A stretch of 64,000 nt of DNA from Sporothrix humicola (taxonomy: Eukaryota > Ascomycota > Sordariomycetes > Ophiostomatales > Ophiostomataceae), in NCBI GenBank assembly GCA_021396245.1, contig WNYE01000066.1, positions 124,001 to 188,000 on the forward strand, given 5' to 3'. The notes below the pieces were generated by a model that saw nothing but the letters and a program-made list of their open reading frames with translations, did not search any database and was not told the origin of the DNA. The position numbers and the translations under genes are program-made. Below are positions 1-11,829 of this stretch, one piece after another; the stretch's first letter is position 1, and each line of letters starts with the position of its first letter.

Positions 1-3000
1 CGCGGTTCTTGACGCGGTCGATGGGGAGGAAGCCGTCGGAGAGAGAGGCGGACGTGGAAGTGTCGTCCTTCTTGTCCTTGTCCTCGCCGTCGGCCTCAGA
101 CTCCTCGGGCTCAGTGGCCAACTCTTCACACGCCCGACACAGCAGCCGCCGCAACGTCACGGACCGTCCTTGTGCCTGTGCAGACCGCAGGCTGCCGTGC
201 ATCGGCGCACCGCCAAAGCCAGACAGTCCGCCGTTGCCAATGGCGCCGATACCGCCAATGCCACCAATATTGCCAATCCCACCCAGGCCACCGAGTCCTC
301 CAAGCCCAGGGTTGCCGGGCATCGGCAGAGGCATGCCCCAGCCAGAGCCGGGCGGGCCCACCATACCAGGAGGGCCCATTCCGGGAGGAACACCCATACC
401 GGGCGGAGCCACCATACCAGGCGGAGCGGCCATGCCGCCAAAGGCGCTCTGCGGCGGCGGGAATGCACCCATGTGCGGCTGCTGGTGGAGGTGCTGAAGA
501 TGCGGCAAGTGCTGCTGCTGCAGGTGGGGCTGCTGTCCGGGCTGGCCGGGCGACGACTGCTGGCCCTGTTGGCCTTGTTGCTGTTGCGGGAGAGGCGCCC
601 AAACCGAAGAAGGCGACATGAAGGGCGATGTCAGATCGACGCCCACAGGCGGAGGTACTCCTGGCGCCGGTCCAAATCCGGGCCGCGCGTGCATGGGCAG
701 GTGGTGCGACCGCATTGACGAGAACCCGTCCATGCTAAAGTCGGAGTCGTCCAACAACGCGCGGGAGCCAAGGAGGTCCTCGCCGTTGTCGTTTGCAGAC
801 TCTTGTTTGTCGCCGCTCGTGTCTGGCGACATGCCTGGGCGTTGCCCGTGGACAGTGCTGCCGGGGCGGCCAATGGGTGCGGGTCTTCCAATGGGCAGAG
901 ACGCGAAGCCGCCGCCAGTACCGGGCGATGCAGTTGGGTCGAACCCGCCGCCTCCTCCGCCCGAAGCTTGACGAGAGTGCGAGTGATGGTTGCCGATGCT
1001 GCCGATGCCGCCGTCGGTGGGCAATGATCCAATGGGCGTCACGACGGATCCGTCAAGACCTGAGAGGCCACCAGAAAGACCGCCAAAGCCGGGCGGCGGC
1101 GGCGGCACCATGGGTCCAAAGGCGCTGCCTGCACGACCGCCGCCGACAGCCGACGACGACGCAGACGACGACGACGAGAGCATGGGCATCATGCCAATCC
1201 CCGCAGGGCCAGTAACACTGCGGAAGCCTCCACTAAACGGCATGCCCTGAGATTGTCCCTGACCCGGCTGGCTGCTGCCAAAGCCGGGCGGCAGAGTGAC
1301 GGGCGGCTGTCCTCTGTCATGCAACGAAAACTGCATGCCTGTGGGTGAGCCCGGCGGGAACTGGTGCTGATGTTGCTGCGAGACAGAAACAGGACGGGCT
1401 GTTCCCGAGAGAGGCGATGCCGGGAAGAAGGCGGCTCCACTGCCAACGGGCGCCGGGTTTTGGCCAAAGATGCCACCCAGTAACCCATTGTTCACTCCAG
1501 GCTTTGTAGCGGACGCCGAACCGAAACTGGCGCTGGACTGCACGGGCGTCATGGGGTTGGGCGATGCGTTCTGGCTCTGGCTGGGTCCTGATCCAGACAA
1601 CGAAGCGGCGCGGGAACTGGAGCCGGCGACGCTACTGCCAGCTGCTGGGCCAGAACCAGGCGCGGCACCGCCCTGCTGAGAGAGTTGACGGGGCCGCATT
1701 GGGGTCGGCGCTTTCTGGAGAGGCACAGGCGTCACGACGGCCGGTTGCGGAGAGGCAGTCGCCTGGCTGGTCAGAGGCAGAGCCGGGATCGCGGGAGCAG
1801 GCACTGGCTTGTGGTCCGAGGCAGAAGGCTGAGCGTGGGGCTGGGACTGAGTCGGCGGGCGCTTTGGCATCGTGATAGAACCGCCAGAGCTGTTGGTGGC
1901 CGGCACAACAGGGACAGCAGGCACTGGCGCACGGTTGTTGTGGTTGTGGTGGTTGTGGCTCGGCGCCGCTTTCTGGGCTGCCCGCTCTTCCTGCCGCTGC
2001 CGCTCGCGCGCTTCGTTGGCCCGCGCCCGCGCCTCCTTTTCGCGCTTGTCCCTCTCCTGTTTCTCTTTGCGTTCGCGGCTCTCGCGTTCGCGCTTCTCCT
2101 GTTCTTCGCGCTCGCGCTGCCGTGCCTCTTCCTTGAGCTTCTTGTCGCGCTCTTTGGCCTCGCGGGCCCGCTGCTCCTGGTCCTTCTGCTCGTTGATGCG
2201 CCGCTGCCGCTCAGCCTCTTTGCGCTTGCGCTCCTCCTCGTCGGCTTTCCGTTGGGCCTCGCGCTTCTTGCGCTTCTCTTCGGCCTTGCGCTTCTGCTCG
2301 TCATCGCGGCGTGCATCCTCGGCCTTGCGGGCGGCCAGCTCGGCCTCGCGCTCGGCCTCCTTGCGGGCTTTCTCTTCGGCGGCGGCCTTTTTCTTCTGTG
2401 CGGCCTTGTCCTTTTTCTGCTGGGCCTGCTTGGCCTTTTTGTCCTTGGCCTTTTGCTCTTGCGCGGCCTCTTCGTCGAGCAGGTCGAGCAGCCGCTGCTG
2501 GCGTTCCTTGGAGACCTTTTCGCGGTACGCGGTCAGGACGCGCTGCTCAAACATGCGCGCCGCAAAGATCTGGAACATGCGCCGGCCCTCTTCCATGCGC
2601 TGTTCCTCGGTCATGGTGTCCTAGACAGTTAGCAGACGCCTTTCATTTACAAGTACCGCCTCCAGTGGTGTCATACAAATATTACCTCTTCTTCGTCGTA
2701 CTCGTCGTCGTCGGATGCATAGTCCTCGTCGTCTTCGTCTTCGGGCCCATAGTCCTCTTCCTCGGACGCCAGGTGGTTGTGGTGGTACGCGCCGTTCATG
2801 CCGCCGGCATAGGCGGGGCCGCCCCTGTTCCCAGGGACTCCGGCTCCGTAGTCCTTGGCATCCTCCTCGCGCGCCATACGCCGCTCGGCCAGCTGCTCCA
2901 TCATCTCGATAAACTTGCGGCCGTCGTTCTTGAGCAAATCGTCGGCGACGGTCAGGATGCCGCCGTGGACCTGCAGCGAGTTGCCGAAATTGAAAAAGTC

Positions 3001-4536
3001 GTTGGCGTAGTCGCGGTGCACCTCTTCGGGCGGGATGTCCTCTTCGTCGTCTTCGAGGTCGTCTTCGTCTTCGTCTACGAGGTCATCGTCTTCCTCGTCC
3101 TCCTCGCTCTCCTCCTCGCTCTCTTCGTCCAGGTCGTCCTCCTCTTCCTCCAAGTCCTCCTCCTCCTCGTCAATGTACTCCTCCTCCAGCTCGTCCTCGT
3201 CCACCTCTTCGCCGTCGGCGTTGTGCACGATCCGGCCGCGTGACGGCTGGTGGCCGCGCGACGGGTGGCGGTGAGCCGAGTGAGGGTGAGAGTGGCCGTG
3301 GCTGTGGTTGTGGGAGTGGTGTCCATGCGCGTGGGAGTGCGGGTGATGCGAGTGTCCGTGAGAGTGTCCATGGGCATGTCCGTGTCCGTGAGAATGCCCA
3401 TGAGAGTGCTGCCCATGGCTGTATCGACTGTTGCTGGCTGCTGCCGCCGCCGCCGCCTGTGCCAGCCGCTGCTGCTGCAGCTGCTGCTGGTGCTGCTGCT
3501 GGCCCGCCGGGTCGTTGGCAAACTGCTCGAGCTCTTCATAGTACGAGTCGTACAGACCTTCCAGCTCTTCTTCGATCGCCGTCCGCTTGCGCCCGCAGAA
3601 ATGGCAACTGCACGTCATCTTTTGCTGCTCCTTCATCTTCTTGAGGACGGTGTCCTTTTCGACCTTGACCAGCGACTTGCGCTCGTCCTCGCTCAGGTCC
3701 AGCCAGAACTCCTTGATACGCTGCCGCTCTTCCTGCGAGTCGGTGTCCCAGATCTTTTCCTTTTTCGAGGCGGGGCCACGGGGTTGTTGCGGTTGGGGTT
3801 GGGGTTGAGGTCGAGGTTGATGCTGCTGCTGTAGCTGTTGCTGTACTCGATTTGCTTCGTGTTGAGTGTGGTTCACCGGTTGGGCTGCGGCTGCCGCCCC
3901 TTCGGATGCGCCCCCCTTCTTCTTCTTCTTTTTCTTGGACTTTTTCGACTTGCCTGCGCCTTGCGTCTGCGCACCCTCGTCGCCGCTGTGGTCTGCTTCG
4001 TGGTGTGCCAGTGTTTGACTCTTGGGTGCAGTTGTCGCTGCCTTCTTCAAATTGTCGCCCAGGTTGATCGTGTACACGCCGTTTGTGCCGTTTGGTACTG
4101 CCGGCGCCGGCGCCATGGCGGCCGCCACGGCCGATGCTGCGGCGTCGGTCACCGCCATGTTCGTGCTGTCCTCCTCGGCTTTCCGTGCTGCGGCCTTGGC
4201 CCTACGCTTGGCCTTTTTACGGTTGCCGGTGGGGGCGTCTGTCAGAGCCGGCGGGGGTGCGAGCTCTGTCGGGGCGTGGGACGACTCTGGCGGTTGCGTT
4301 GGCGAGAATGGCGGCGCAGGTGATCCTGACCCCGTGACAGGACTCGCGATCTTGGGCACGGTGATAAACTTGGAGCCGTCCTTGTTGGTGTACTTTGCCG
4401 TGCCTTTTCCCGAGGGCGATGTCGGAGACGGGAGTCCGTTTGCTGCTGCCGCGGATGCTGCTGCTGAGGACGCTGCCGCCGCAGAAGGAGAAGGATTTGC
4501 CGGCGCCGGCGGGTGGTTCCTTCGGTTGCCTTTCAT
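1..4536 (-). CDS. nst1: Stress response protein Nst1 (partial, C-terminus beyond left edge)
   Basis: This is the fungal Nst1 family, linked in yeast to salt tolerance; its biochemical role is unclear. Exons are 2686-4536 (617 codons, ATG at 4534-4536) and <1-2620. The 65-nt intron 2621-2685 has a GTAATA donor, a GCTAAC branch site and a CTAG acceptor, and keeps phase 0. Exon 1 encodes a Ser/Ala/Pro-rich start, a Lys run, a His-Gly-Ser-rich stretch (about residues 375-430), a long Asp/Glu block and a conserved segment around FFNFGNSLQVHGGIL. Exon 2 opens with MTEEQRMEEGRRMFQIFAAR, followed by a Lys/Glu/Arg-rich coiled coil of about 200 residues and a long Pro/Gly/Gln/Ser-rich tail with Gly-Met-Pro and Gly-Ile-Gly repeats. 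At least 1,490 residues lie in the window. The order of low-complexity regions matches fungal Nst1. Confidence 0.9.
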
Positions 4537-6371
4537 ACTTTCTGGTCAAAGAGACGATCCGGTGCCAGACACATGGGGACAGGGGGTTGTGTGTTCGATA
4601 GATATAACGGGTATGTCGTGTTTAAGCCTTTGAGTCTACTGGGAGAGAGGTCCAGGTCAGCAATGGGGTCCAAATTGGCTTCCCGAGGGAAAGGCTGCGT
4701 AAGCTCGTGGCGATTGAGAAGGCGACGGGACAATGGAAGCGGTCTGCAATCAAGGACCGAGGCCGTGAATGAACAATGCCGTGAATGAACGAGCACACGG
4801 CAAACAGTGAACAGGCCCAGTCGTGTTCCGTGTTGGCGTCGACCCCAGAGCCGAAGAGGTGCCGAAAGAGACTTGCGTGACTTGTTGCCCGTGCCCCGAG
4901 TCCGAGTCCAGTCCGGGGAGGGGAGGGGAGTTGTCGCTCGTGAAAAAGGCCTCGAGAAGTAGAAACTCACAATATGCGGTCACGGTCGACAGTCGGCGTG
5001 TTCGTGTCGGTGCAAATGCGTCCAAGAGCGATCGAGGAAACAAAGTCGACAATCGACTGAAAGCCGCGGGGCGTGATGGTTCGAAGCGTTTGCGCACCTC
5101 GCCCTGATCGGTTCGGTCGGGCGAGAGGGCGACTGTGTCGTTGTCGTGAGCGCAATTGAGCGGTCGGCGAGTGTCGTGGCTATTCGCTGTCGTGTGTGTG
5201 GTTGCAGCAATGTGGTCGAGGTGAGGTTAAAGTGATGGTGAAGAGACGCTCTGAAAGAAAGAGAGGAGACGTCGTTTGGCTCTTTGGCACAGGTTTGGCA
5301 CTGGCACGTTTTGTTGAGTCGAGTTTAGCGGCCCTGGTCTGGTCCCGTTTGGGCCGTTTGGGGTATGGCGGGCTTCTGGTGGTCACTATGATGACTAGTG
5401 AGGAACAGCAAAAGACAACAGAACGGACAGAACAGGGGGAGAATGCACCAAAACCAGTGGTGGAAATAGCGTGTGTCGACGACACTTCCGTCTCATTCTG
5501 GCGGCAAAGAGGGAAAGAGCGATGGACTGCCACTCAGGTTCCGTGGAGGTACCTCTGTGGGTTGTGGCGCGCAGGTGGGTACGTGTGGCGACAAGCGATG
5601 TCACGTGATGGTACTGGGAAAGCATTTTGGTGGGAAACACATCGTACACCTATTCGAGTGGACTCTCTTCCACTTTACAAACATTCAAGTGCTCTTTTCA
5701 CAATAAAGACTTCTCGAATGGCAATCATAGCTGTTAGGTGTTATGTTGCCGATGCTGTCTGCAGCTTTGTCTGACGAGCGCTGTCTTTGAGTGCTTGCCT
5801 TTGAATGCACCTTCCTTGAGAACCACCCCACGAGCCTTCCATTTGTTTACTCAACACTCACGACGATTTCGGCAGGAACGCCTCACAATAAAAGCTGCCC
5901 CTTTTCTCTTTCCTCTTTCCTCTTACTCTCACTCTCAGCCCTATCCCAGCTCATCTTTACAACACTCACTATTACCATTTATTCACACATTCCTCACGTC
6001 CCCCTCACATTGACACATGACCTTCCTCCACCCTTTTTCATTCATCTCGCATCGCAGCCGCCGACGGATCTGACAGGGGTGTCGGTCCAAGTGCGTAGCC
6101 GCGCCGCCCTGGCCGCTGAGTTGCCGCCGTAGCAGTCGCAGTTGCAGTCGCTACGTTGACTGCAGATGACGGATCTTTACGACATAGTTTACGACGTCTT
6201 TACGACAGCCTTGACAACATAAGGATGGCCTACAGTGGCCTTGTCTACCCCGGCCTGCCTCGTGTCGCCGTTGCCGTTCTAGTCAACCACAGTGCAGTTG
6301 TTGCGTGCAGAATTGGGTGACATATATTGGAAAGAGGTGGACTGGTGGACAAGATGGACAGTCACACTCGT
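4537..6371. other. Non-coding stretch upstream of nst1
   Basis: I see no supportable gene. The open frames here lack good coding character and family motifs. The first few hundred bases upstream of 4536 are presumably the nst1 promoter and leader. Confidence 0.6.
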
Positions 6372-6376
6372 GCTCA

Positions 6377-6629
6377 CTCCCTGACGGCAAAAAACTTGGT
6401 ACACTGTAAAAACCACCACCAAAATCACTCCAAATTGACCAAAGCCCTCTCAAGTCGCATCAACAAAAACCCCCATAAAGCGACAGATTTTATTATTTTT
6501 TCAAACATAACAATAAGCCCTTGCCATTTTGAGTCCTTTCTATTTTTTTCTCGAATTTTCTTGATCATTTATCGCCGTTTTGCTGTCGTTGGAGTTTTAC
6601 AGTGTACCAAGTTTTTTGCCGTCAGGGAG
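6377..6629. mobile_element. MITE-like element, 253 bp, perfect 35-bp terminal inverted repeats
   Basis: The left end 6377-6411, starting CTCCCTGACGGCAAAAAACT, is repeated exactly as its reverse complement at 6595-6629. The direct flanks are GCTCA at 6372-6376 and GCTCA at 6630-6634, a perfect 5-bp target-site duplication. The 183-bp interior is A+T-rich, with no coding capacity and no transposase. Size, perfect inverted repeats and a duplication make this a non-autonomous DNA transposon. A 5-bp duplication does not fit Tc1/mariner (TA), hAT (8 bp) or Mutator (9 bp), so I leave the superfamily open. The intact repeats suggest a recent insertion. Confidence 0.88.
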
Positions 6630-6634
6630 GCTCA

Positions 6635-9220
6635 GTACTCAAGTGAGCCTGCCACAACGTCTACGGCAACCACAATGTCAACCCAAACGGCTGCACGTCG
6701 TATGCACAGACAGTGCGTTCCTCGTTCTTCGTAGTTTGTTGCCGTAGCTGTAAAATGTAGCCATACACAGTACAATAGTAGCCCGCCCTTGAACGCCTGG
6801 GTTGCAAGCCACTCACAATGCGCCGACATGTCGTTCAGCCGTTCGAGGAGACGTTCAGTCCAGTCGCAGGGTCGACGTTTTGCCCATTTTGGTGTTTTGG
6901 TGTTTTCCAACTTTACTCAAGTGTGAGTCTTCGGCTAGGACTGCCTCCGTTCTAACTTCTTGGTCAGACAAAGTGGGCCGTGGGGAGCTTGCAAGGAGAC
7001 ATGGAGACATGGAGCCTGCGGGTGCGTCGGTCAAGCAAACGAGATTTTCAAGAGTGTTTGTTTTCTTCTGCATTCTGTCCATCGTATTTCGTAGTTGAAG
7101 AGAATGTTTTCCAGATACTTTCTTGTCAACTGGAAGATGACATCCCAAAAGGGGAAAGAGGCTCTCATCCCAAGTCTCAAGTGTAGGAAAGAAGCCATGC
7201 ACAGCCTCGCTGAATCTATTTTATTGGTTTGGCTGAAAAATGTGAAATGTGAAATACGAGTAGGAAGAGGGAGGGAGAAGTAACGGGAAAGGAACAAGGA
7301 ACACAGTGGGACGTCGTAAAAGGCATAAAGGGAGGGAGATAATAAATAAATAAAAGCATAGGGGACAGTAACAACAACTGGAAAAAAGACTGAAGCGACA
7401 GGTAACGTTGGAACGCAGAATGTCGGGCATTTGCATCCTGCGAGACAAGGCTCGTACAAGAAGAGATGTGAAAAATACAGAAAAATAAGAGAAGATGAAA
7501 TAGAGCAAAAGTATGTCAAAAATACGGGACATTAACAGACACGAGGGTAAAGAAAAGAAAGAGAAAATATCCCCGTCCTCCGATCGAACGGACATCTCGC
7601 GCGCCGACCGGCATCGTGCTCACTGCTCATGTTCGTTTTCACGCTCACTCAGTCCCAGAGTCCCAGTCGCGTCCGTGCCTCCGCTGGCTGCCAAGGCAGA
7701 TCCATGAGATTGGGTATTTATGTGTGTATTTTTGGTGCATTTTGGTCACGGCTTTTCGCGATTCTCCGTCGTGACTCGTGCTTCTGTCGTTCTCCATCGC
7801 TCCTTCCCCTGTCGAACCCATCTCCCTGTAAATAAGTCCACCGTTGGGCCCGGCCCCACTGACAAGGAGAAGAGCAGTCACTGGCGACTTTTCACTGGAC
7901 TGCCTGAGCTCCAGAAGAGTCTTGACAAACTCTTGCAACTCCTTGAATTCCGTGACAATCCACAGATCCAGTGTACCCTTGCACCCTGCACCCTGCAACG
8001 GCACCGCTTTCTTTTTTTTTGTCTTTTTTTTCTCTCCTCTTTGTTTTCGCGTAAGATGCCGCACCGGTACGAGTAAACACTGCAGCTAGCCGTGATGTAG
8101 CCGCAAAAGAAGAGAATTTAAAGGCAGTCGTAAAAGACGCGGACTTGTAGTGCTGAGGGCTGTAACACGGCGAAGGCCGCTGTAGCTTTCACTTAGGGCG
8201 TTCGTCACGCCTGCCAAAAGAGGCATTTATCGACCTACAGCCCTGGCCGCCCAAACCCAGTGGCTCCAGAAGCCGCAGTCCCCGTATCTCAATCTCACTG
8301 CATCGACGACCCAAAAAGCACCCGCAGCAGCGTCTTGGCCCTGTTACATAATCCCGGCCGTGCCTGCCCTGATCAACTGTGGGCTGTCGGCTGGCACCAC
8401 TGTCGAATCGCTTCCCCTTTTTGCCTTTTGGAGAAGGACCACTACCGTAGGACATTTCTTTGGCAAGTCCTGCGTCGCTTCCTTCCTCCGCCCTTGTATT
8501 CCGTACCTCGCTTTTGGCTGCAGCACACCAAGACCCAAGACCCAAAAACGCCCTGGCCGATCATTTAGGTCCCCTCTCTTTCCTTTTCGTCTTTCGTCTT
8601 TCGTCTTTTGTCTTTTCGTCTCGTACTTTTGATTTTCGTTCCTTCCTTTTTCTTTTCTCTCCTCTCTCCTTTCCACCTCATCCTCTCGACAATCGACAAT
8701 CGACAATTCTCACCAACCCCAATTCCTCATTCCTCGATTCCTCTCCCGCCACTTTGCTGTCGACAAACAACGCCTTTGACGTCTGCCCCCCAACGCCAAA
8801 GGACAAACGCCGCCCACCGCCTTGCCTGCCCATTTGCCATCTGCCATTTGCCATCGGCCATTTTGCCATTGCCCAAAATACGCCCATCCGTTTTTATCGA
8901 CCATCCATTGGCCCCGACACCCGAGAGCCCCGTCGTTGTATTTTGGCATTTCGACCTTTCGACCTCAGCTCAGCTCTAGGCAAGCTTCTCTCCACTCGAC
9001 TCTCGCTCTATCGAACCTTTGCTGTCCAACATCGACGACACTCCCGAGAACGATACCACCGGCAAGCCGCCCGGACCGACCTGTCCAGCTTTGAGCTTGA
9101 GCTTGCTTTGAGTTCGAGTTCAAGTCGAGCTGCACTCCAAGTGCCAATCTTTCCACCTTTCGACCTTCTTTCCTTTCTTCTTTCTCCCCGACACAGCGGC
9201 GCACCCGCGTCGACAGAGCC
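6635..9220. other. Non-coding stretch upstream of rho2
   Basis: I see no supportable gene. From about 8570 to 9220 the + strand is pyrimidine-rich (TCTTTCGTC-type runs), as is common in long fungal promoters and 5' leaders, and probably belongs to rho2. A CGGC-GAAG-GCCG mini-hairpin lies near 8168-8180. Confidence 0.55.
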
Positions 9221-9879
9221 ATGGCGAGCACCAGTGCCGCGCGGGATGTCATCCGCAGGTAAGCCCGCAACCCCCGAGGTATTCAGATGAATCGTCACAC
9301 TAACTTGCCAGGAAACTCGTCATTATTGGCGACGGCGCCTGCGGCAAGACGTCGCTGCTCAGCGTCTTCACCCTCGGCTACTTCCCCACCCACTACATCC
9401 CCACCGTCTTTGAAAACTACGTGACCGACTGCCGCGTCGAGGGCCGCAATGTCCAGCTCGCCCTCTGGGACACCGCCGGCCAGGAGGACTATGAGCGGTT
9501 ACGCCCGCTGGCGTACGCCAAGGCCCATGTGATTTTGATCGGTTTCAGCGTCGACACGCCAGACTCGCTCGACAACGTCAAGCACAAGTGGATCGAGGAG
9601 GCTACCGAAAGATGCCCGGGCGTGCCGATTATTCTTGTTGCTCTCAAAAAGGACCTGCGGGAGGACCCCCTGGCCGTCGAGGAGATGCGCAAAAAGAGCC
9701 AGCGGTTCGTGACCAAGCACGAGGGCGAGTCGGCCGCCAAGGAGATTGGCGCGCGCAAGTATTTGGAGTGTTCCAGTCTGTCGGGCGAGGGCGTCGACGA
9801 CGTCTTTGAGGCGGCCACGCGGGCGGCTCTGCTGACGTTTGACCGGAGCGAGGGCGGCGGCTGCTGTGTCATCTTATAG
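9221..9879 (+). CDS. rho2: Rho-family small GTPase, Rho2 type
   Basis: Rho2 acts at the plasma membrane in cell-wall integrity and polarity; in fission yeast it signals through protein kinase C homologues to control glucan synthesis. Exons are 9221-9258 and 9312-9879; the 53-nt intron 9259-9311 has GTAAGC, a CACTAAC branch site and CCAG. The product is 201 residues. Visible motifs are the P-loop GDGACGKT (19-26), effector loop YIPTVFENYV (41-50), switch II DTAGQ (66-70) and ALKKD in place of the usual TKxD. The C-terminus is CCVIL, a CaaL box predicting geranylgeranylation, with an adjacent Cys that could be palmitoylated. I prefer Rho2 to Rho1, Rho3 or Rho4 because of the TDCRVEG and LALWDTAGQEDYERLRP segments. 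Confidence 0.9.
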
Positions 9880-9890
9880 GCGACCCGCGC

Positions 9891-9989
9891 CTGTGTCCTC
9901 TGTGTCCTCTGTGTCCTACCGCCGAAGGCGGCCAGCGTCCTTCTGCCGAAGGCAGTCTGTGTCTCTCTGTGTCTTTCCGCCGAAGGCGG
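9891..9989 (+). repeat. Array of three GAA-loop hairpins and CTGTGTCCT repeats downstream of rho2
   Basis: Just after the rho2 stop are three tandem CTGTGTCCT units (9891-9917). Three short palindromes follow: CCGCCGAAGGCGG at 9919-9931, CTGCCGAAGGCAG at 9943-9955 and CCGCCGAAGGCGG at 9977-9989. Each folds as a 5-bp stem with a GAA loop. In the middle copy C becomes T and its partner G becomes A, so the stem is kept. The array probably lies in the rho2 3' UTR. Its function is unknown. Confidence 0.8.
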
Positions 9990-11064
9990 TCGTTGTCATC
10001 AAAGACGGCATACATCCACGTTTTGTGACACAAAGCCACGACACGAGCCCGAGCGCCATCTCGCATCTCTCACGAAATTATATCCACATCCATCATACTA
10101 CACTCGCTACCCCCGACATACTGGCATTGCCACACTCGTTACGACCGCCGCCACCACATCCACACATTAGCAATGACCAGACGCATCCACTATCCACCAT
10201 CGCATTTATACTATCATATTACACCACCCATACAACGCTACACGCCACGATACAAAACCCACACCTTTGTACTAATAACACACCCATGGCCACGACGGGC
10301 TCGAAGCCCAGTCGTGGGCACTTACGTCTCTTGTTTAGACAGCGGATCAAAAGGGGGGATGAGATTGAAGACGCAAAAATGGAGAAGAAGACAAAAGGAG
10401 ATTGGAGACGAAAAAGAACGAACAGAGCGAACGAGAACGAGCGCGGTGTAGGCGTTATGTCTATCATCATTCATCTTTATTTTCCGTCATCTTTCACATC
10501 TATCTCTTTGTATTTCCCGCCATCTTCCTCTTTACTTGACCTTTCCTTTCCCTCCCATTATACTGCATCACTTATTGGCTAGCCCCTTGAACTAAAATTG
10601 CTGGGCTCGGAAGACTTTCTTTCTTGTTTATTGTTTCTTGGTTCTTTTTTTTTTCCTCATATTTTGGTTAATTTGTTTTCTGTCGTTCATATTTCTAGCT
10701 GCTCAGCTTAGCTATCTTTTTATTTTCTTTTACTTTTCATACTCTTGCTATTTCTCAACTTAACGACAGCCTCCATCAAATGGCACATTCACAAGCAATG
10801 TTCTTGTCTTTCATTCCTTACACTTGGTCCCATCTCTGACAGTGACATGTGACAGTAGACCACAAGTATCCAGACTCGACATATCATATCATCCTTTCTC
10901 TCAACGTTCAGAACACGCTCGTTTGATCAAATGTTGTTTCTATGCTTTTAAGTTCCATGCTAATGTACAGTTCTTTATATGCAGCGTCTGTCGTCTGTCC
11001 TCGACGCTCGTCTCCCTCGTCTCCCCCATTCCTCCCATGTCATTTCCCATCACAAACTCTCAAG
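9990..11064. other. Intergenic region between convergent rho2 and mL40 genes
   Basis: No gene is supported. The region is A/T- and CA-rich and should hold both 3' ends. It contains one strong hairpin, listed separately. Confidence 0.55.
10290..10317. repeat. Strong imperfect hairpin
   Basis: CCACGAC (10290-10296) pairs with GTCGTGG (10311-10317), and GGGCT (10297-10301) with AGCCC (10305-10309). This leaves a CGA loop and a single bulged A at 10310, giving 12 base pairs in 28 nt. It lies between two convergent genes, so it could mark a transcript end, but it has no T-run and fungi do not need such terminators. Confidence 0.6.
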
Positions 11065-11829
11065 TTAACGAGCCGGAGGCGTCTTGTCCGTGGCGTCTGC
11101 CAGCTTCCAGTCGTGGTTCCACGGCTCGAGCGCCGGCGTTTCCGTCTGGGGGCGCGCGTACTCGATCGGCACGCCGCCGTGCCGGTACACGCCCTTCTTC
11201 TCCATGGCCACTCTAAAAAGATAGCCCTCGCCCTTGAGGCCCGGCCCCCGCATCAGGCGCAGCTCCTCGCACGCGTTCACCATGCACTGGTACTGCTGCA
11301 TCAGCTCGCGCTCGCGCGCCTCGCGCAGCTTACGCCGGTGCAGCTGCCACGCGCGGTGGATCGTCCAGTGGCGCAGGTAGCGGTTGCGGCCCATCCGGAG
11401 GGGCGGGGGCACAAACCGCAGTTTGAAAATGGCGGTGCCCAGAATCTTGATTTTGGGGTCGCCCGCGTTGCGCATGCGCGCGGCACGGCTGCCGCTGCCC
11501 AGCTTGCCGCGGAGCCCCTTGCCCGGCGCACCGGCGCCTCCGCCCCTGCGGGCCAGAATGGCGTTGAGGCCCATGCTGCCGCCCTTGTTCGGCTTGGGGA
11601 TGCCGCTGGGGCCCTTTTTCTTTGGCCGGGGGCCGCCCTTGTTGGCGGCGGGGGTGGAGGAGAAGGGGCGGACGGGTAGTGAGGAGAGGAGGGGAGAGAG
11701 GCGTTGTGAGGTTGGCGTTATTGATCGTAATGGTGTCGCCGTCGGTAATGACGGCCTTGACGATGTGAGGCGGTTTGTGAAGGAGGCGAGGAGGCGGCCC
11801 GGCAGGCCGGCCAGCGATTTTGTGGCCAT
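11065..11829 (-). CDS. mrpl28: Mitochondrial large ribosomal subunit protein mL40 (Mrpl28 type)
   Basis: This is a predicted structural protein of the mitochondrial 54S/39S subunit. A single exon with ATG at 11827-11829 gives 254 residues. The first 60 residues are rich in Arg, Ser, Thr and Leu with almost no acidic residues, as in a mitochondrial presequence. The core includes GDPKIKILGTAIFKLRF, then a basic segment around RNRYLRHWTIHRAW, RERELMQQYQCMVNACEELR and GYLFRVAMEKKGVYRHGG, ending with GVPIEYARPQTETPALEPWN. This order fits fungal mL40. The family call rests on recalled motifs; the mitochondrial ribosomal role is more certain than the exact subunit number. Confidence 0.78.
   Translation of the reverse strand: MATKSLAGLPGRLLASFTNRLTSSRPSLPTATPLRSITPTSQRLSPLLSSLPVRPFSSTPAANKGGPRPKKKGPSGIPKPNKGGSMGLNAILARRGGGAGAPGKGLRGKLGSGSRAARMRNAGDPKIKILGTAIFKLRFVPPPLRMGRNRYLRHWTIHRAWQLHRRKLREARERELMQQYQCMVNACEELRLMRGPGLKGEGYLFRVAMEKKGVYRHGGVPIEYARPQTETPALEPWNHDWKLADATDKTPPAR

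Noticed and set aside
1685..2632. 315-codon open frame on the + strand with long Leu/Phe runs
   Set aside because: It is the antisense of the Lys/Glu/Arg-rich coiled coil of Nst1; such repeats give Leu-rich frames on the other strand.
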